Positions 26,129-35,301 of a DNA stretch of 64,000 bases are shown one piece after another (the stretch's first letter is position 1; each line of letters opens with the position of its first letter). Made by a program: the position numbers and the translations under genes. The stretch is from contig JAMCQI010000039.1 in assembly GCA_023381515.1 (NCBI GenBank), positions 1 to 64,000 on the forward strand. The letters are read 5' to 3'. The stretch comes from Chloroflexota bacterium (lineage in GTDB: Bacteria > Chloroflexota > Anaerolineae > UBA4142). Under the pieces are notes generated by a model that saw nothing but the letters and a program-made list of their open reading frames with translations, was not told where the DNA came from and did not search any database.

Positions 26129-27523
26129 ATGAATCCTCAAGAAATCTCTTCGATGTACGAGGCGGGTCAGAATGAAGGGGTCGCATTTGAGCGAGACAGC
26201 GCGGCCCTAAATACGCTCAGCGAGACTTTGGCAGCGCTCGCGAACACTCACGGCGGACTAGTCTTGCTGGGCGTCGATCCTCGGACAAGCGGCGTGCGAG
26301 GCGTTCGCAATGCGGATGCGGCGGCCGAAAAAGCTCTCGCCGCGGGTCTGCGATGCGAGCCTCCGCTCATCCTCCCGCGCCCTGAGCAGGTCGCACTGGA
26401 AGGCAAAGAGATCCTTTTGATCCACGTGCCCACCGGGCTCCCCCATGCCTACGGATCCCGCGGCAGGTACCTCGTCCGCACAGGCAAGAAGAATGCTCCG
26501 CTGGGTCCGCGGCAACTGCGCCAGTTGCTCCGGGATCGCGGGGAAAGCCTTTTCGAGATGCTGCCCGCGCCGGGCTCCGACCTGGATGATCTCGACGATG
26601 CCGTCGTTCAAGAGTATGCTGATTCCTTTCTCAGAGAGGGTTCGGCGAACAAGAAGCAAGCAGTCCTCGACCTTCTCCAAAGACGCGGATGCCTTACCAA
26701 AGAGGATGGAACCTGGCACCCTACCATTTCCGGCTATCTGTTGTTTGGCAGGGAACCTCAAAAGGCGTTCCCGAGCGCAGAGATACTCTTGGTCCGCTAC
26801 AATAGCAAAGAAATGTCCGATGAGTTCCTGCGCGAAACAGCGCGCGGGCCACTGCCGGAACAGATTCGCTCGGCGGAACGATTCCTGGCGGCGAACATGC
26901 GCAAGGGCGCGCGGATGGACAGTTTTCAGAGAGAGGACCGGACAGAGTACCCACTCCCGGCCATCCGTGAAGCGATCGTTAACGCTGTCGCCCACCGCGA
27001 TTATGCCATTCGGGGCGACGAAATCCGCGTGCTCTTGTACTCAGATCGGATTGAGGTTTATAGTCCAGGGCGCCTGGCCGGGCATGTCACTCTCCAGAAC
27101 ATCGTGGAAGAACGCTTTTCGAGGAATGAGGTGATTGCTCAGGTGCTAGCGGATTTGGGTTTCATCGAGCGCCTGGGTTATGGAATCGACCGGATGATCA
27201 GGCTGATGAGGGAGTGGGGACTGCCGGCGCCTCGGTTCGCAGAGACGGCCAACGGGTTTCGCGTAACCCTGCGGGGGCCGGGGGAAAAGTGGATCACGGA
27301 AGAGCCGGAAAAGGACAGGTGGCAATCCTATAGTCTAAACGAGCGTCAGCGGGGCGTACTACAATTCCTCGAGAATCACCCGCAGGTCGCGAACCGGGAC
27401 TATCGCGTGCTGTTCCCGGACGTGAGCGAAGAGACGATCCGTCGCGACCTGGCCGATCTGGTCGAGCGAGGCATTCTGCTTAAAATGGGAGATAAGCGGG
27501 GGACGTTCTATATCCTCAAGTAG
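26129..27523 (+). CDS. AlbA_2 / RecG-like ATP-binding transcriptional regulator
   Basis: 464 aa. The N-terminal AlbA_2 (Schlafen/AAA_4) domain shows FERD then LANTHGGLVLLGV. A GHKL-type HATPase_c_4 domain follows with the N-box EAIVNAVAHRDY and the G-rich RLGYGIDRMI. The C-terminus is a winged helix (SEETIRRDLADLVERGIL). This architecture is annotated as putative transcriptional regulator or, misleadingly, RecG-like helicase. It probably binds DNA and ATP, and targets are unknown. An array of three 11-bp repeats lies right behind its stop codon and may be relevant. The Shine-Dalgarno is weak. Confidence 0.82.
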   Translation: MNPQEISSMYEAGQNEGVAFERDSAALNTLSETLAALANTHGGLVLLGVDPRTSGVRGVRNADAAAEKALAAGLRCEPPLILPRPEQVALEGKEILLIHVPTGLPHAYGSRGRYLVRTGKKNAPLGPRQLRQLLRDRGESLFEMLPAPGSDLDDLDDAVVQEYADSFLREGSANKKQAVLDLLQRRGCLTKEDGTWHPTISGYLLFGREPQKAFPSAEILLVRYNSKEMSDEFLRETARGPLPEQIRSAERFLAANMRKGARMDSFQREDRTEYPLPAIREAIVNAVAHRDYAIRGDEIRVLLYSDRIEVYSPGRLAGHVTLQNIVEERFSRNEVIAQVLADLGFIERLGYGIDRMIRLMREWGLPAPRFAETANGFRVTLRGPGEKWITEEPEKDRWQSYSLNERQRGVLQFLENHPQVANRDYRVLFPDVSEETIRRDLADLVERGILLKMGDKRGTFYILK

Positions 27524-27531
27524 GCACCGGT

Positions 27532-27564
27532 TATCCCACACTTATCCCTCAGATATCCCACACT
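27532..27564. repeat. Three 11-bp direct repeats (TATCCC iterons)
   Basis: TATCCCACACT, TATCCCTCAGA and TATCCCACACT lie head to tail at 27532, 27543 and 27554. The first and third copies are identical, exactly two helical turns apart. They sit between the stop codon of the AlbA_2 regulator and its terminator. Confidence 0.65.
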
Positions 27565-27576
27565 TTTCAACACACC

Positions 27577-27616
27577 AGCCGCGAATGGGTTCTTAACTCC
27601 ATTCGCGGCTGTCTTT
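27577..27616. terminator. Strong terminator between convergent genes
   Basis: AGCCGCGAATGG (27577-27588) pairs perfectly with 27599-27610 across a 10-nt loop. The short T-run GTCTTT on the plus strand makes it a terminator for the regulator. It may also stop the convergent zinc-ribbon gene. Confidence 0.75.
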
Positions 27617-27674
27617 AAATATTACCTATCCACGTTCCTTCCACACACTGTCAGACCTGTGCCGGCTGAGCAAC

Positions 27675-27881
27675 CTATGCTGACTGAGGCACGGTCCGCG
27701 GCTCCGACTCTACCGTCGAGGCTTGCTTCGTCCGGCCTGTATGGCGCCGCTTTCGGCAGGGTTTGCAGCGACGTGGTACCACGTCGAATCCTTGAGCGCA
27801 GTACCAGGCTTGCTCGCCTGCATCCCACAGGAACTCGCGTCCGCATTCATCGCAGACTAACCACCTGTCCGTGAACTCCAC
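27675..27881 (-). CDS. Small zinc-ribbon protein
   Basis: 68 aa from GTG 27881, giving MEFTDRWLVCDECGREF, the usual start of this family (AAGGGG 8 bp upstream). A GTG three codons earlier is the alternative. The zinc site is formed by CDEC and CKPCRKRR, with the typical AGEQAWYCAQGF between them. The proteins are widespread and uncharacterised, possibly nucleic-acid binding. The tail after residue 50 is low complexity. Confidence 0.8.
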   Translation of the reverse strand: MEFTDRWLVCDECGREFLWDAGEQAWYCAQGFDVVPRRCKPCRKRRHTGRTKQASTVESEPRTVPQSA

Positions 27882-27926
27882 GAATGCCACCCCTTCCTGA
27901 AGGTCAGCAATCTACCATCCTAGCTT

Positions 27927-27955
27927 ACTATAACAGGCCTGGGGGACATTCTCAA
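27927..27955 (-). promoter_or_regulatory. Promoter of the small zinc-ribbon gene
   Basis: Minus strand TTGAGA (27955-27950), 17 bp, TATAGT (27932-27927). Confidence 0.55.
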
Positions 27956-28014
27956 GAGCTGCAAGATTAGAAATCTTTTACCATCTGCGGTGGAAAGGTT
28001 AAATTTCGACAACC

Positions 28015-29292
28015 TCACCAGTTGGTAATCGCACGTTCATGTACGACCCGCTCGTAGACCTCTTCTGTCAAGAGCGCGATGCGGTCCCAGTTGTACTCTT
28101 CCTTTACCATCGTGTAGGCCGTGAGAGCGCGGGCACGGGCCTGCTTGGGGTCGCGAAGAGTCTCTAGAATACCCCAGGCCAGCGAGTCGATGCTGTCCGG
28201 GTAGGCGGTGAGCCCGGTCACGCCGGGGTCGACCACCTCCGCCAGCCCGCCAACGGAACTCACGACGACCGGACATTTGGCCGCCATCGCTTCAAGGGCG
28301 ACGATGCCAAAGGGTTCATAGAGCGACGGAAAGACCGCCACATCCGCCACTTTGAGCAGGCGATCGCGATCCGAATCGGAGACGAATCCCGCGACATTGA
28401 CATGGTCGGCAACTCCCAACTCCCAAACACGGCGCCGCAGCAGGTCGCCCATCGGTCCGGTGCCGGCAATGACAAAGCGTGTGTTCGGCAGCTCTGCAAG
28501 AACCCGCGGCGCGGCCTCGACGATCAGGTGGGCACCTTTTTCGTGGACGAGACGACCTACGGAAAAAACTAGACGCTCGTCAGACTTGGCCCATTGAGCG
28601 CGAAAACCGGCAAGGTCCGTTTTGGAGAGCGCATCGAACGGCGCGCGGTCGACGCCATTCGCCACGACGTCGATCTTGTCCGATGGGACCTGGAAGTAGG
28701 ACTTGACCTCCTCGGCCATGAATTGACTCGTGCAGAGGACACGCCAAGCCTCGTAGGTGAGCGCCCATTCAGTGCGATCGATGGCCTGGGAAGCATCACC
28801 GCCGAGAGCGCCGTGACCGCGTCCTCGTTCCGTCGCATGGATAGTTCCCACAAGAGGAGTCCTGAAACGGTGTTTGAGCGATGCGGCCGCGAATTCCACG
28901 AGCCAGTCGTGCGCGTGAATAAGATCAAAGCCTCCGAACTCTTCAAACAACAAGACGGCTTGCTCTTCCAGGTTCACATTCGTCTTTTGGACATCTGCAA
29001 AGAAACTGCCGGCAAGGTCCACGGGAGGGTCGACCCGGTAAACGGTGGCTAGGGGTTTTTGCCTGCGCGAATTAGACGCGCCCGGGTTCGATGCAGCCTT
29101 CGTCGGAGGAGAGGCACGCCGCGTCTTGCGGTAGACGACGTTTTCATCCGGCTCACCCCCGGCCCAGCGCGGAGTGACGACATGCACCTCGACGCCCGCA
29201 CGCGCGAGCGCGGGAACGAGCGCGACCACGTGCGCGCCAAGCCCTCCCACAATGTGGGGAGTATACTCCCATGAAAGCATCAGAATCCGCAT
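28015..29292 (-). CDS. GT4-family glycosyltransferase (glycogen/starch-synthase-like)
   Basis: 425 aa, GT-B fold. The N-terminus MLSWEYTPHIVGGLGAHV carries the glycine-rich acceptor loop typical of starch/glycogen synthases and related GT4 enzymes. The C-terminal nucleotide-sugar site has PSLYEPFGIVALEAMA with the E-x7-E motif. Whether it uses ADP-glucose to extend glycogen or makes another glycan cannot be decided. It is the last gene of the alaS operon, 16 bp behind mltG. Confidence 0.85.
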   Translation of the reverse strand: MRILMLSWEYTPHIVGGLGAHVVALVPALARAGVEVHVVTPRWAGGEPDENVVYRKTRRASPPTKAASNPGASNSRRQKPLATVYRVDPPVDLAGSFFADVQKTNVNLEEQAVLLFEEFGGFDLIHAHDWLVEFAAASLKHRFRTPLVGTIHATERGRGHGALGGDASQAIDRTEWALTYEAWRVLCTSQFMAEEVKSYFQVPSDKIDVVANGVDRAPFDALSKTDLAGFRAQWAKSDERLVFSVGRLVHEKGAHLIVEAAPRVLAELPNTRFVIAGTGPMGDLLRRRVWELGVADHVNVAGFVSDSDRDRLLKVADVAVFPSLYEPFGIVALEAMAAKCPVVVSSVGGLAEVVDPGVTGLTAYPDSIDSLAWGILETLRDPKQARARALTAYTMVKEEYNWDRIALLTEEVYERVVHERAITNW

Positions 29293-29308
29293 TGATTCAT
29301 CCCAGCAT

Positions 29309-30472
29309 TTATTTGGTATAGCCGTATTTGATCATGTTCTGCTGGTGCTCTTCGTACGTCTTGGCGAAGACGTGGCTGCCGTCACCTTTGGCGAGAAAGT
29401 AGTAATAGTCCGTGCGGTCGGGTTCGACTACGGCCTGAATAGAAGCCAGACTCGGGTTGCAAATCGGTCCCGGGGGAAGGCCGGGGTGCAAGTAGGTATT
29501 ATAGGGCGAGTTTATTTGGTGATATTGATCCAAAGTGAGCCCGCTCTTCCACCACTGCCCCGTCGCTGGCTGAAAGCCCAACGAATACTGCACGGTCGGG
29601 TCTGCTTCCAGGTACATCTTTTTCTTCAGACGATTGAGATAGACACTGGCAATGGTCGGACGCTCGCTGGGGACGACCGCTTCGCGCTCGACAATCGAGG
29701 CAAGCGTGATGACATCGTACAGAGTCAGGTTTGCGGCGCTCGCCTCCTGGCGCAGCTTGTCCGTCACGCGCTCGTCAAAGGTACCCAGGATCAGCGTGAA
29801 AATAGCATCGTTGGTAGCATCGATGGGCACATTGTAGGTATCGGGGAAGAGAAAGCCCTCCATGGTCGGGAGCGCGCCTTTGGGCCGATCGCGCAAAAAT
29901 CCATAGTCGTACTGCCCGTTCTTGATCGTTTGCAGGAAAAGGTCTTGATTGAAATTGACCAAACCTAGAGTCTGGATGTACGCGGCCACCTGTTCCGATC
30001 GCCAGCCAGGGCGGATGATGATGGACACCGTCCTATTGCGGCCGTGCTGAAGTGCATCGACGATGTCGTTCATCGTCATGGTGCGTGTCAAAACATAGTC
30101 GCCCGCCTGGATATTGCTTCCGACATGACGATACTTGACGAGTTGGACAAATAGATCGCTGTCCTTGATCAAGCCCTGGCTGATAAGGTGCGCGGCGACA
30201 TCTGCCGGGAGCTCACCGGGGGCAACTGTAAACATCACCGGAGTCGGATCATCCCCGGCGGGAGATGCCCAATCCGCTTCTCTGAACTGAAGGTAGAACG
30301 AAAGGACATAGTCTCCCAGGGAGGAGGGAGGAGGTAGAGCACTACTACCAGAGGCAGTGGAACTCGAGCGCTTGGGCAGAATCGAAAGGGCATTATAGAG
30401 AAAGGCAAAAGCGCCGGCCACAACCAGGACCGACAAGACAACACAGCCAAGTGAAAACAGCTTGGTTTTCAT
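29309..30472 (-). CDS. mltG: Endolytic murein transglycosylase MltG (YceG-like)
   Basis: 387 aa from ATG 30472, 13 bp after ruvX; a longer frame upstream lies within ruvX and is rejected. An N-terminal membrane helix (~8-28), a LysM-like region (FTVAPGELPADVAAHLISQGL) and the YceG domain follow. The catalytic Glu is in LASIVEREA, and the substrate loop PTVQYSLG and the HPGLPPGPICNP stretch are diagnostic. MltG cuts nascent glycan strands near the membrane and sets their length. Translation is probably coupled to ruvX. Confidence 0.94.
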   Translation of the reverse strand: MKTKLFSLGCVVLSVLVVAGAFAFLYNALSILPKRSSSTASGSSALPPPSSLGDYVLSFYLQFREADWASPAGDDPTPVMFTVAPGELPADVAAHLISQGLIKDSDLFVQLVKYRHVGSNIQAGDYVLTRTMTMNDIVDALQHGRNRTVSIIIRPGWRSEQVAAYIQTLGLVNFNQDLFLQTIKNGQYDYGFLRDRPKGALPTMEGFLFPDTYNVPIDATNDAIFTLILGTFDERVTDKLRQEASAANLTLYDVITLASIVEREAVVPSERPTIASVYLNRLKKKMYLEADPTVQYSLGFQPATGQWWKSGLTLDQYHQINSPYNTYLHPGLPPGPICNPSLASIQAVVEPDRTDYYYFLAKGDGSHVFAKTYEEHQQNMIKYGYTK

Positions 30473-30485
30473 GATGCATGCACGC

Positions 30486-30908
30486 TCAGTATTTAAAGTT
30501 GGACTGGTCCTCGATAAAGTCTTGAAGAATGACCGCCGCGGCAATCGCATCAAGATGGCGACGCGCTTTTTTGCCCTTGGCGCCGGACTCGTGCTTCTGA
30601 CGAGTTGCTTCGACCGTCGAAAGCCGCTCATCCCAAAAGATGACCGGCACGTTAAGGAGCCGCCCGATCTGATCGCCAAAAGCCTGCGCCGCCCGAGCCT
30701 GCGGGCCGACGGTCCCGTTCATATTCCGAGGCAGTCCAATCACGAGTCGCTCCGCACCGTAACGCTTGATCCACGCGGCAACCGCCTTGGCATCTCCTTC
30801 GAACGAGGAACGAACGATCACGTCCACGGGAGTGGCGAGCCGCACCGCCGAATCCCCTGTGGCGACCCCAATGCGGCGTCCGCCTACGTCCAGACCCAGA
30901 TACCTCAT
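30486..30908 (-). CDS. ruvX: Putative pre-16S rRNA nuclease / Holliday junction resolvase-like RuvX (YqgF)
   Basis: 140 aa, RNase H-like fold. ATG 30908 overlaps the upstream stop (ATGA). Its motifs are LGLDVGGRRIGVA with the first catalytic Asp, VIGLPRNMNG, and DERLSTVEA plus HLDAIAAAVIL for the other acidic residues. The family matures 16S rRNA ends in E. coli and resolves junctions in some species. Association with alaS and mltG is common in bacteria. Confidence 0.94.
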   Translation of the reverse strand: MRYLGLDVGGRRIGVATGDSAVRLATPVDVIVRSSFEGDAKAVAAWIKRYGAERLVIGLPRNMNGTVGPQARAAQAFGDQIGRLLNVPVIFWDERLSTVEATRQKHESGAKGKKARRHLDAIAAAVILQDFIEDQSNFKY

Positions 30909-32407
30909 TTGGCGGGCACCGGTTGCGGTTCCACAAATACCGCGATCCGGAAATTGAACCAAGGCATTCGGTTCCATCCGGCGGGGGTGATGCGAATGTC
31001 AGGAGGCTCCGCCACTGGAATGGTATCGGTGATATAGGCCTCGGCCGCCTCCGCGGACTTGCCCTGCAGGTCGCGGCTCAGGCTGCCGGCGTCCACCTGA
31101 GGCGTCCCATAGCCTGACGCAGCGAGCGTGAAGCGGAAAGCCGTGCCTTCGTACTTGCCGCCCGACAGAGATTGAATCCGCAGACCGTCGTCCAGCAATG
31201 AATAACCGGGCTTGAGCTGCTTCTCAAGCAGTGACCGCGCTAGGCTGTCGGCGTCGTCAGTGCTTGCCGCCAAGCCAATGGCAACGGCGTTGATGTGCAA
31301 ATTAAGCACATCGGCCGGCTCATCCGTCGCATGATCAAAGATGGAATCGCTCGCGTCGATGATGACAGAATCCGCCGGAAGGAATTCGTTTTCCTTGAGC
31401 ATCTGCTGCAAGAGAATCGTACCCTGCCGCTTGATTTGATCGAGGAGCTGCGATTGCAGCTTTTTCCGGTCGTCCTCCGTCACCACCTTGACAGGTTTCA
31501 AGCTTCCGCTCACCGTGGGCTTGGTGTTGATCACGCGAGTCGAGATGGCCAGAGCCCCCTCAATCTGGTTGATGGCCAGTTCCTTGACATTTCCGACCGG
31601 GCCTGGATCGAGCGCCTGAATTGGGGCCTCAACCCGGCTGTTAATGCCCGCCGGCAAAGTCGCCGTTGCGGTCGTCGAAAAGCGAATCGGGATTCCAGCG
31701 CTCGTCTTTACAATTGTGCCCAAGGGAATTAGAGTCTGCTCGGCGCGCAAGTTGCTAAAGAAGACGGTGCCGGTCGAGGGAGCATTTGGAACGCTCTTTT
31801 CGGTCGTCGTCTTGAGTTGTGCGGTGCCGCTGATTTCTCGTGTGATTCGGCGAGCCGTAATGGAGCGTGTCGTAGCATTCATTTGCGCAATCGTCGGGTC
31901 GGCGACGACCTCGATCGAGGCACTGAGGGGAGCGGAAGCAGCGACAATATGAACATTTGCCGCGGGGACAAACGCGATGGCGGCAAGACAGAGGCAAAAG
32001 GTCAGCGCCACGGCGACGACGACCAGAGTCACTATTTGACGCATTCCGGAGGGCAGGCGCACGTTTGCAGCACTCGCCCATAAGGAGGGGGGCGGCGGCC
32101 CTGGACTGTCCTCGATTCCGACCGCGTCCATGCGCCACCGCGTCATTTGTGCCTGGGCCACAGAGTCAAATAGTGGGAACCCATAGCGGGCCGCACGCTC
32201 GCGCGCGTCCAGGTCGCGGGTGACGAGCGCTACCTCCGTGCCGGTGTCTTCGGCGGCACGTCGCAACATCTGGAGACCGCTGTCGCTTTCGAGAGCACGA
32301 GTACCACGCGGTACGACGAGGACGACATGGCTCAGTTCGGCCGCGTCGAGATGCGATCGAATGCTCGGGAGATCATCGTCTGCGTCAAGTTGGATGATTT
32401 GCTGCAT
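30905..32407 (-). CDS. Baseplate J/gp47-like membrane protein
   Basis: 500 aa. The cytoplasmic N-terminal ~110 residues resemble a Rossmann-like receiver (VVLVVPRGTRALES and ALVTRDLDARE). A single membrane helix follows at ~123-147. The outside part contains a domain weakly like phage baseplate J (PSTGTVFFSNLRAEQTLIPLGTIVKTSAG), which is how Chloroflexota homologues are annotated. No other phage gene is near, so this is a domesticated or merely similar fold. It lies between alaS (4-bp spacing) and ruvX (4-bp overlap). Confidence 0.7.
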   Translation of the reverse strand: MQQIIQLDADDDLPSIRSHLDAAELSHVVLVVPRGTRALESDSGLQMLRRAAEDTGTEVALVTRDLDARERAARYGFPLFDSVAQAQMTRWRMDAVGIEDSPGPPPPSLWASAANVRLPSGMRQIVTLVVVAVALTFCLCLAAIAFVPAANVHIVAASAPLSASIEVVADPTIAQMNATTRSITARRITREISGTAQLKTTTEKSVPNAPSTGTVFFSNLRAEQTLIPLGTIVKTSAGIPIRFSTTATATLPAGINSRVEAPIQALDPGPVGNVKELAINQIEGALAISTRVINTKPTVSGSLKPVKVVTEDDRKKLQSQLLDQIKRQGTILLQQMLKENEFLPADSVIIDASDSIFDHATDEPADVLNLHINAVAIGLAASTDDADSLARSLLEKQLKPGYSLLDDGLRIQSLSGGKYEGTAFRFTLAASGYGTPQVDAGSLSRDLQGKSAEAAEAYITDTIPVAEPPDIRITPAGWNRMPWFNFRIAVFVEPQPVPAK

Positions 32408-32410
32408 GAA

Positions 32411-35146
32411 TCAAGCGCGGGCGACGAGCTGGGGGACAAGTTGGAGCGCCTCGGCGAGGCGGGTGGCATCGCGCCCACCGGCCTGCGCCAACGTGGGGCG
32501 TCCACCGCCGCCGCCGCCGACAACCTGCGCGACCGGCCGTATAAGGTTGACGGCATTGAAGCCCTTGGACACAAGATCCTGACTGACCGCGGCAATCAAA
32601 TTGGGCTTGCCGTCGATCGCGGCGCCCAGGACGACAATGCCAGAGCCCATCTTGTCCCTAAACCAATCGCTCATTTCGCGCAGCGTGTCGGCACTGGCGA
32701 CCTGCACCTCGGCGGCAAGTACCGGGATCCCGTTCACATGCTGAACCTGGGCGAGCAACCGCTCCAGGTCTCTCTGAGCGAGCTCGCGTCTGAGCTGCTC
32801 GATCTCTTTGCGCTGCGCGTCATTCTCATTCATGAGCGCAAGCACTTTGTGGTCCACATCGTCAATGCCCGTACGCAAGTACGCAGCCGCCCGATCCAAA
32901 TGGCCCAGACCGTCCTGAAGAAATTTCACTACACCCCGGCCGGTGACGGCCTCAATTCGGCGCACGCCGGCGCCGACACTGGATTCCGAAAGGATGTGAA
33001 AAGAACCAATCTGGCTGCTATTCGAGACGTGTGTGCCGCCGCACAATTCCTGGCTGAAAGGCGCTTCGGGCCAGCCAATTCGAACGACGCGGACCCGGTC
33101 GCCGTACTTTTCAGTGAAGAGCGCCATCGCTCCGCTCGCCACCGCCTCTTTGTAGGACGTCTCGGTGGGAACCACCGGATAGTTCGCGAGGATGGCATCG
33201 TTGACTGACTGCTCGATAAGGTCAATCTCGTCCTGAGTGAGCATGCCCGAATGCATAAAGTCAAAGCGGAATCGGTCCGGTGCGACCAGGCTTCCGGCCT
33301 GCTGGACGTGTTCGCCCAGCACATAACGCAATTCACTATGTAACAAGTGCGTAGCGGTGTGATTCCGCATAATGTCCCAGCGGCGCAGTTGGTCCACCTC
33401 GGCGGTGACCGAGTCGCCGACCCGGGGAGTCCCTTTGACGACCTTACCCACATGCACAACCAGGCCCGGGACGGGTCTTTTCATAGCCGTCACCTCGATG
33501 GCCCATTGCACGGTGCTGTCTTCCAGCTCAGCTTGAGTGGCTTCGCCCTCATAGTGAACAAGCCGGCCCACGTCGCTGACCTGCCCACCGGACTCGACGT
33601 AGAAGCAAGACTTGTCTAGCACGACTTGAACTGAATCGCCAACCTCCGAACTAGTCACGGAACGGCCATCCCGCAGAATGGCAGCGGTCGTCGTCTCAAC
33701 TTCAGTACCCGCGTAAGGATCATGGTCAACGCCACTCGACGGCAGCCGCGCCGAGGCGATCAACTGGTCCTTGAGTTCACGGTAGAACTTGTCCTCAGTC
33801 CCATCGCCCATGCCCATGGCCGATGCGGCACGCGATCGCGCGCTCTGCTCTTCCATAGCTGCGTGAAAGCCCGCTTCGTCGATCGTAAGACCGTGCTCTC
33901 GAGCGAATTCCCGCGTCAGATCGAGCGGAAACCCATAGGTATCGTGAAGGCGGAAAGCATCCTGGCCGGAAATGGTCTTGGCGCCACTCGCTGCCAGTTG
34001 GCCGACGAGTTCGTCGAGGAGAGCGGATCCGGTGCGCAGCGTCGCCTGAAACCGCTCCTCTTCCTGCAGAGTCGTTTGCAGAATGGCCTCTTGGCGCCGG
34101 ACCAAGCCTGGATACGCGTCCCCCATGATCTCGGTCACCGTCGGCAGAATCTCAGTCAGAAATGGACCGTCAAAGCCAAGGAGTTGACCATGCCGCGCGG
34201 CGCGGCGGAGGATGAGACGCAGGACATAACTGCGCCCCTCGTTACCGGGTACGACGCCGTCGGCGATAAGGAAACTGATGGCGCGCGAGTGGTCGGCAAT
34301 CACGCGGTAGGAGGCGATCCTCTCCTCCATGGTCTGGCGATCCTGTCCAAGCAGCTTGCGCGTTCGCTCAATAATAGGCTTGAACAAGTCCGTCTCATAG
34401 TTCGAATGTTTCTTTTGCAGGATGGCCGTCACGCGCTCCAGCCCCATGCCTGTGTCCACACCGGTGCGAGGGAGGGGCGTGCGCACGCCATCGGAAGATT
34501 GGTCAAACTGCATAAAGACCAGGTTCCAAACCTCGAGCCAGCGATCACACCCGTTGTCGAGAAGGACGGAGCAGTCAGGCTGGCCGCAAGTGCAGAATTC
34601 TTTGCCCCAATCATAGTGCAATTCAGAGGTCGGCCCGCAAGGACCTGTATCGCCCATCGACCAAAAGTTGGTCTTTTCACCCATTCGGTAGACCCGAGAC
34701 TCGGGGATGCCGATATCGTCGACCCATGCCCGATACGCCTCGTCGTCATCGTGAAAGACTGTAAAGACAAGTCTCTTCTCCGGAATTCCAAGGACGTCGG
34801 TCAAGAGGCCGTAGGCGTACTTGCACGCTTCGCGCTTGAAATAGTCGCCGAAAGAGAAATTGCCGAGCATCTCGAAAAAGGTATGATGGCGCGGGGAGGG
34901 TCCGACATTCTCAAGGTCGTTGTGTTTCCCCGAGACGCGCATGCACTTTTGGGCAGTGGTGGCTCGCGAATAGGGACGTTTCTCCCGGCCGAGGAAGGTG
35001 TCCTTGAACTGAACCATGCCCGCGTTGGTGAAAAGAAGCGAGGGATCGCCGACTGGGATGAGTGAGGAACTGGCGACGACCGTATGTTTGCGACGCTTGA
35101 AATACTCGAGAAAAGTCGACCGAATTTCGTTGGATGACATTACCAT
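32411..35146 (-). CDS. alaS: Alanyl-tRNA synthetase
   Basis: 911 aa, full length. The class II catalytic core is at the N-terminus (RHHTFFEMLGNFSFGDYFK; GMGLERV). The editing domain has the zinc/active-site motifs HTATHLLH and CGGTHV, and a C-terminal glycine-rich C-Ala domain ends GGGGGGRPTLAQAGG. It charges tRNA-Ala and hydrolyses misacylated Ser/Gly. Two in-frame ATGs (35146, 35140) are possible; neither has a strong Shine-Dalgarno. It heads a five-gene operon (alaS, baseplate-J-like, ruvX, mltG, GT4). Confidence 0.97.
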   Translation of the reverse strand: MVMSSNEIRSTFLEYFKRRKHTVVASSSLIPVGDPSLLFTNAGMVQFKDTFLGREKRPYSRATTAQKCMRVSGKHNDLENVGPSPRHHTFFEMLGNFSFGDYFKREACKYAYGLLTDVLGIPEKRLVFTVFHDDDEAYRAWVDDIGIPESRVYRMGEKTNFWSMGDTGPCGPTSELHYDWGKEFCTCGQPDCSVLLDNGCDRWLEVWNLVFMQFDQSSDGVRTPLPRTGVDTGMGLERVTAILQKKHSNYETDLFKPIIERTRKLLGQDRQTMEERIASYRVIADHSRAISFLIADGVVPGNEGRSYVLRLILRRAARHGQLLGFDGPFLTEILPTVTEIMGDAYPGLVRRQEAILQTTLQEEERFQATLRTGSALLDELVGQLAASGAKTISGQDAFRLHDTYGFPLDLTREFAREHGLTIDEAGFHAAMEEQSARSRAASAMGMGDGTEDKFYRELKDQLIASARLPSSGVDHDPYAGTEVETTTAAILRDGRSVTSSEVGDSVQVVLDKSCFYVESGGQVSDVGRLVHYEGEATQAELEDSTVQWAIEVTAMKRPVPGLVVHVGKVVKGTPRVGDSVTAEVDQLRRWDIMRNHTATHLLHSELRYVLGEHVQQAGSLVAPDRFRFDFMHSGMLTQDEIDLIEQSVNDAILANYPVVPTETSYKEAVASGAMALFTEKYGDRVRVVRIGWPEAPFSQELCGGTHVSNSSQIGSFHILSESSVGAGVRRIEAVTGRGVVKFLQDGLGHLDRAAAYLRTGIDDVDHKVLALMNENDAQRKEIEQLRRELAQRDLERLLAQVQHVNGIPVLAAEVQVASADTLREMSDWFRDKMGSGIVVLGAAIDGKPNLIAAVSQDLVSKGFNAVNLIRPVAQVVGGGGGGRPTLAQAGGRDATRLAEALQLVPQLVARA

Positions 35147-35187
35147 GTGCGAGGTCCTAGCAGATGAGTATGGGATAAACAGTGGCC

Positions 35188-35216
35188 ATTGTATGCGAAC
35201 ACAGAGCGGATGTCAA
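35188..35216 (-). promoter_or_regulatory. Promoter of the alaS operon
   Basis: Minus strand TTGACA (35216-35211), 17 bp, TACAAT (35193-35188). Transcription starts about 35 nt before the alaS ATG. Confidence 0.78.
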
Positions 35217-35224
35217 ACCATTGG

Positions 35225-35259
35225 GCAGATTTCAGATTTGAGATTGCAGATTGCAGATT
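35225..35259. repeat. Five tandem heptamers NNAGATT
   Basis: GCAGATT, TCAGATT, TGAGATT, GCAGATT and GCAGATT run without gaps at 35225-35259. They lie between the divergent alaS and tyrS promoters. A shorter AGATTGC pair occurs near 61496, so this is a recurrent intergenic repeat type in this genome. Confidence 0.7.
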
Positions 35260-35301
35260 ACAAAGCGATAGCCAATCCATTTCCGTGCAAGAGCCCCTCT
35301 A

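Noticed and set aside
30905..32407. Prophage or contractile injection system
   Set aside because: Only one protein has a baseplate-J-like domain; no sheath, tube, spike or other phage genes occur in the window.
33722..35065. 447-codon open frame antisense to alaS
   Set aside because: It arises from the GC-biased codon usage of alaS on the other strand and its product is low in hydrophobic order and unlike any protein.
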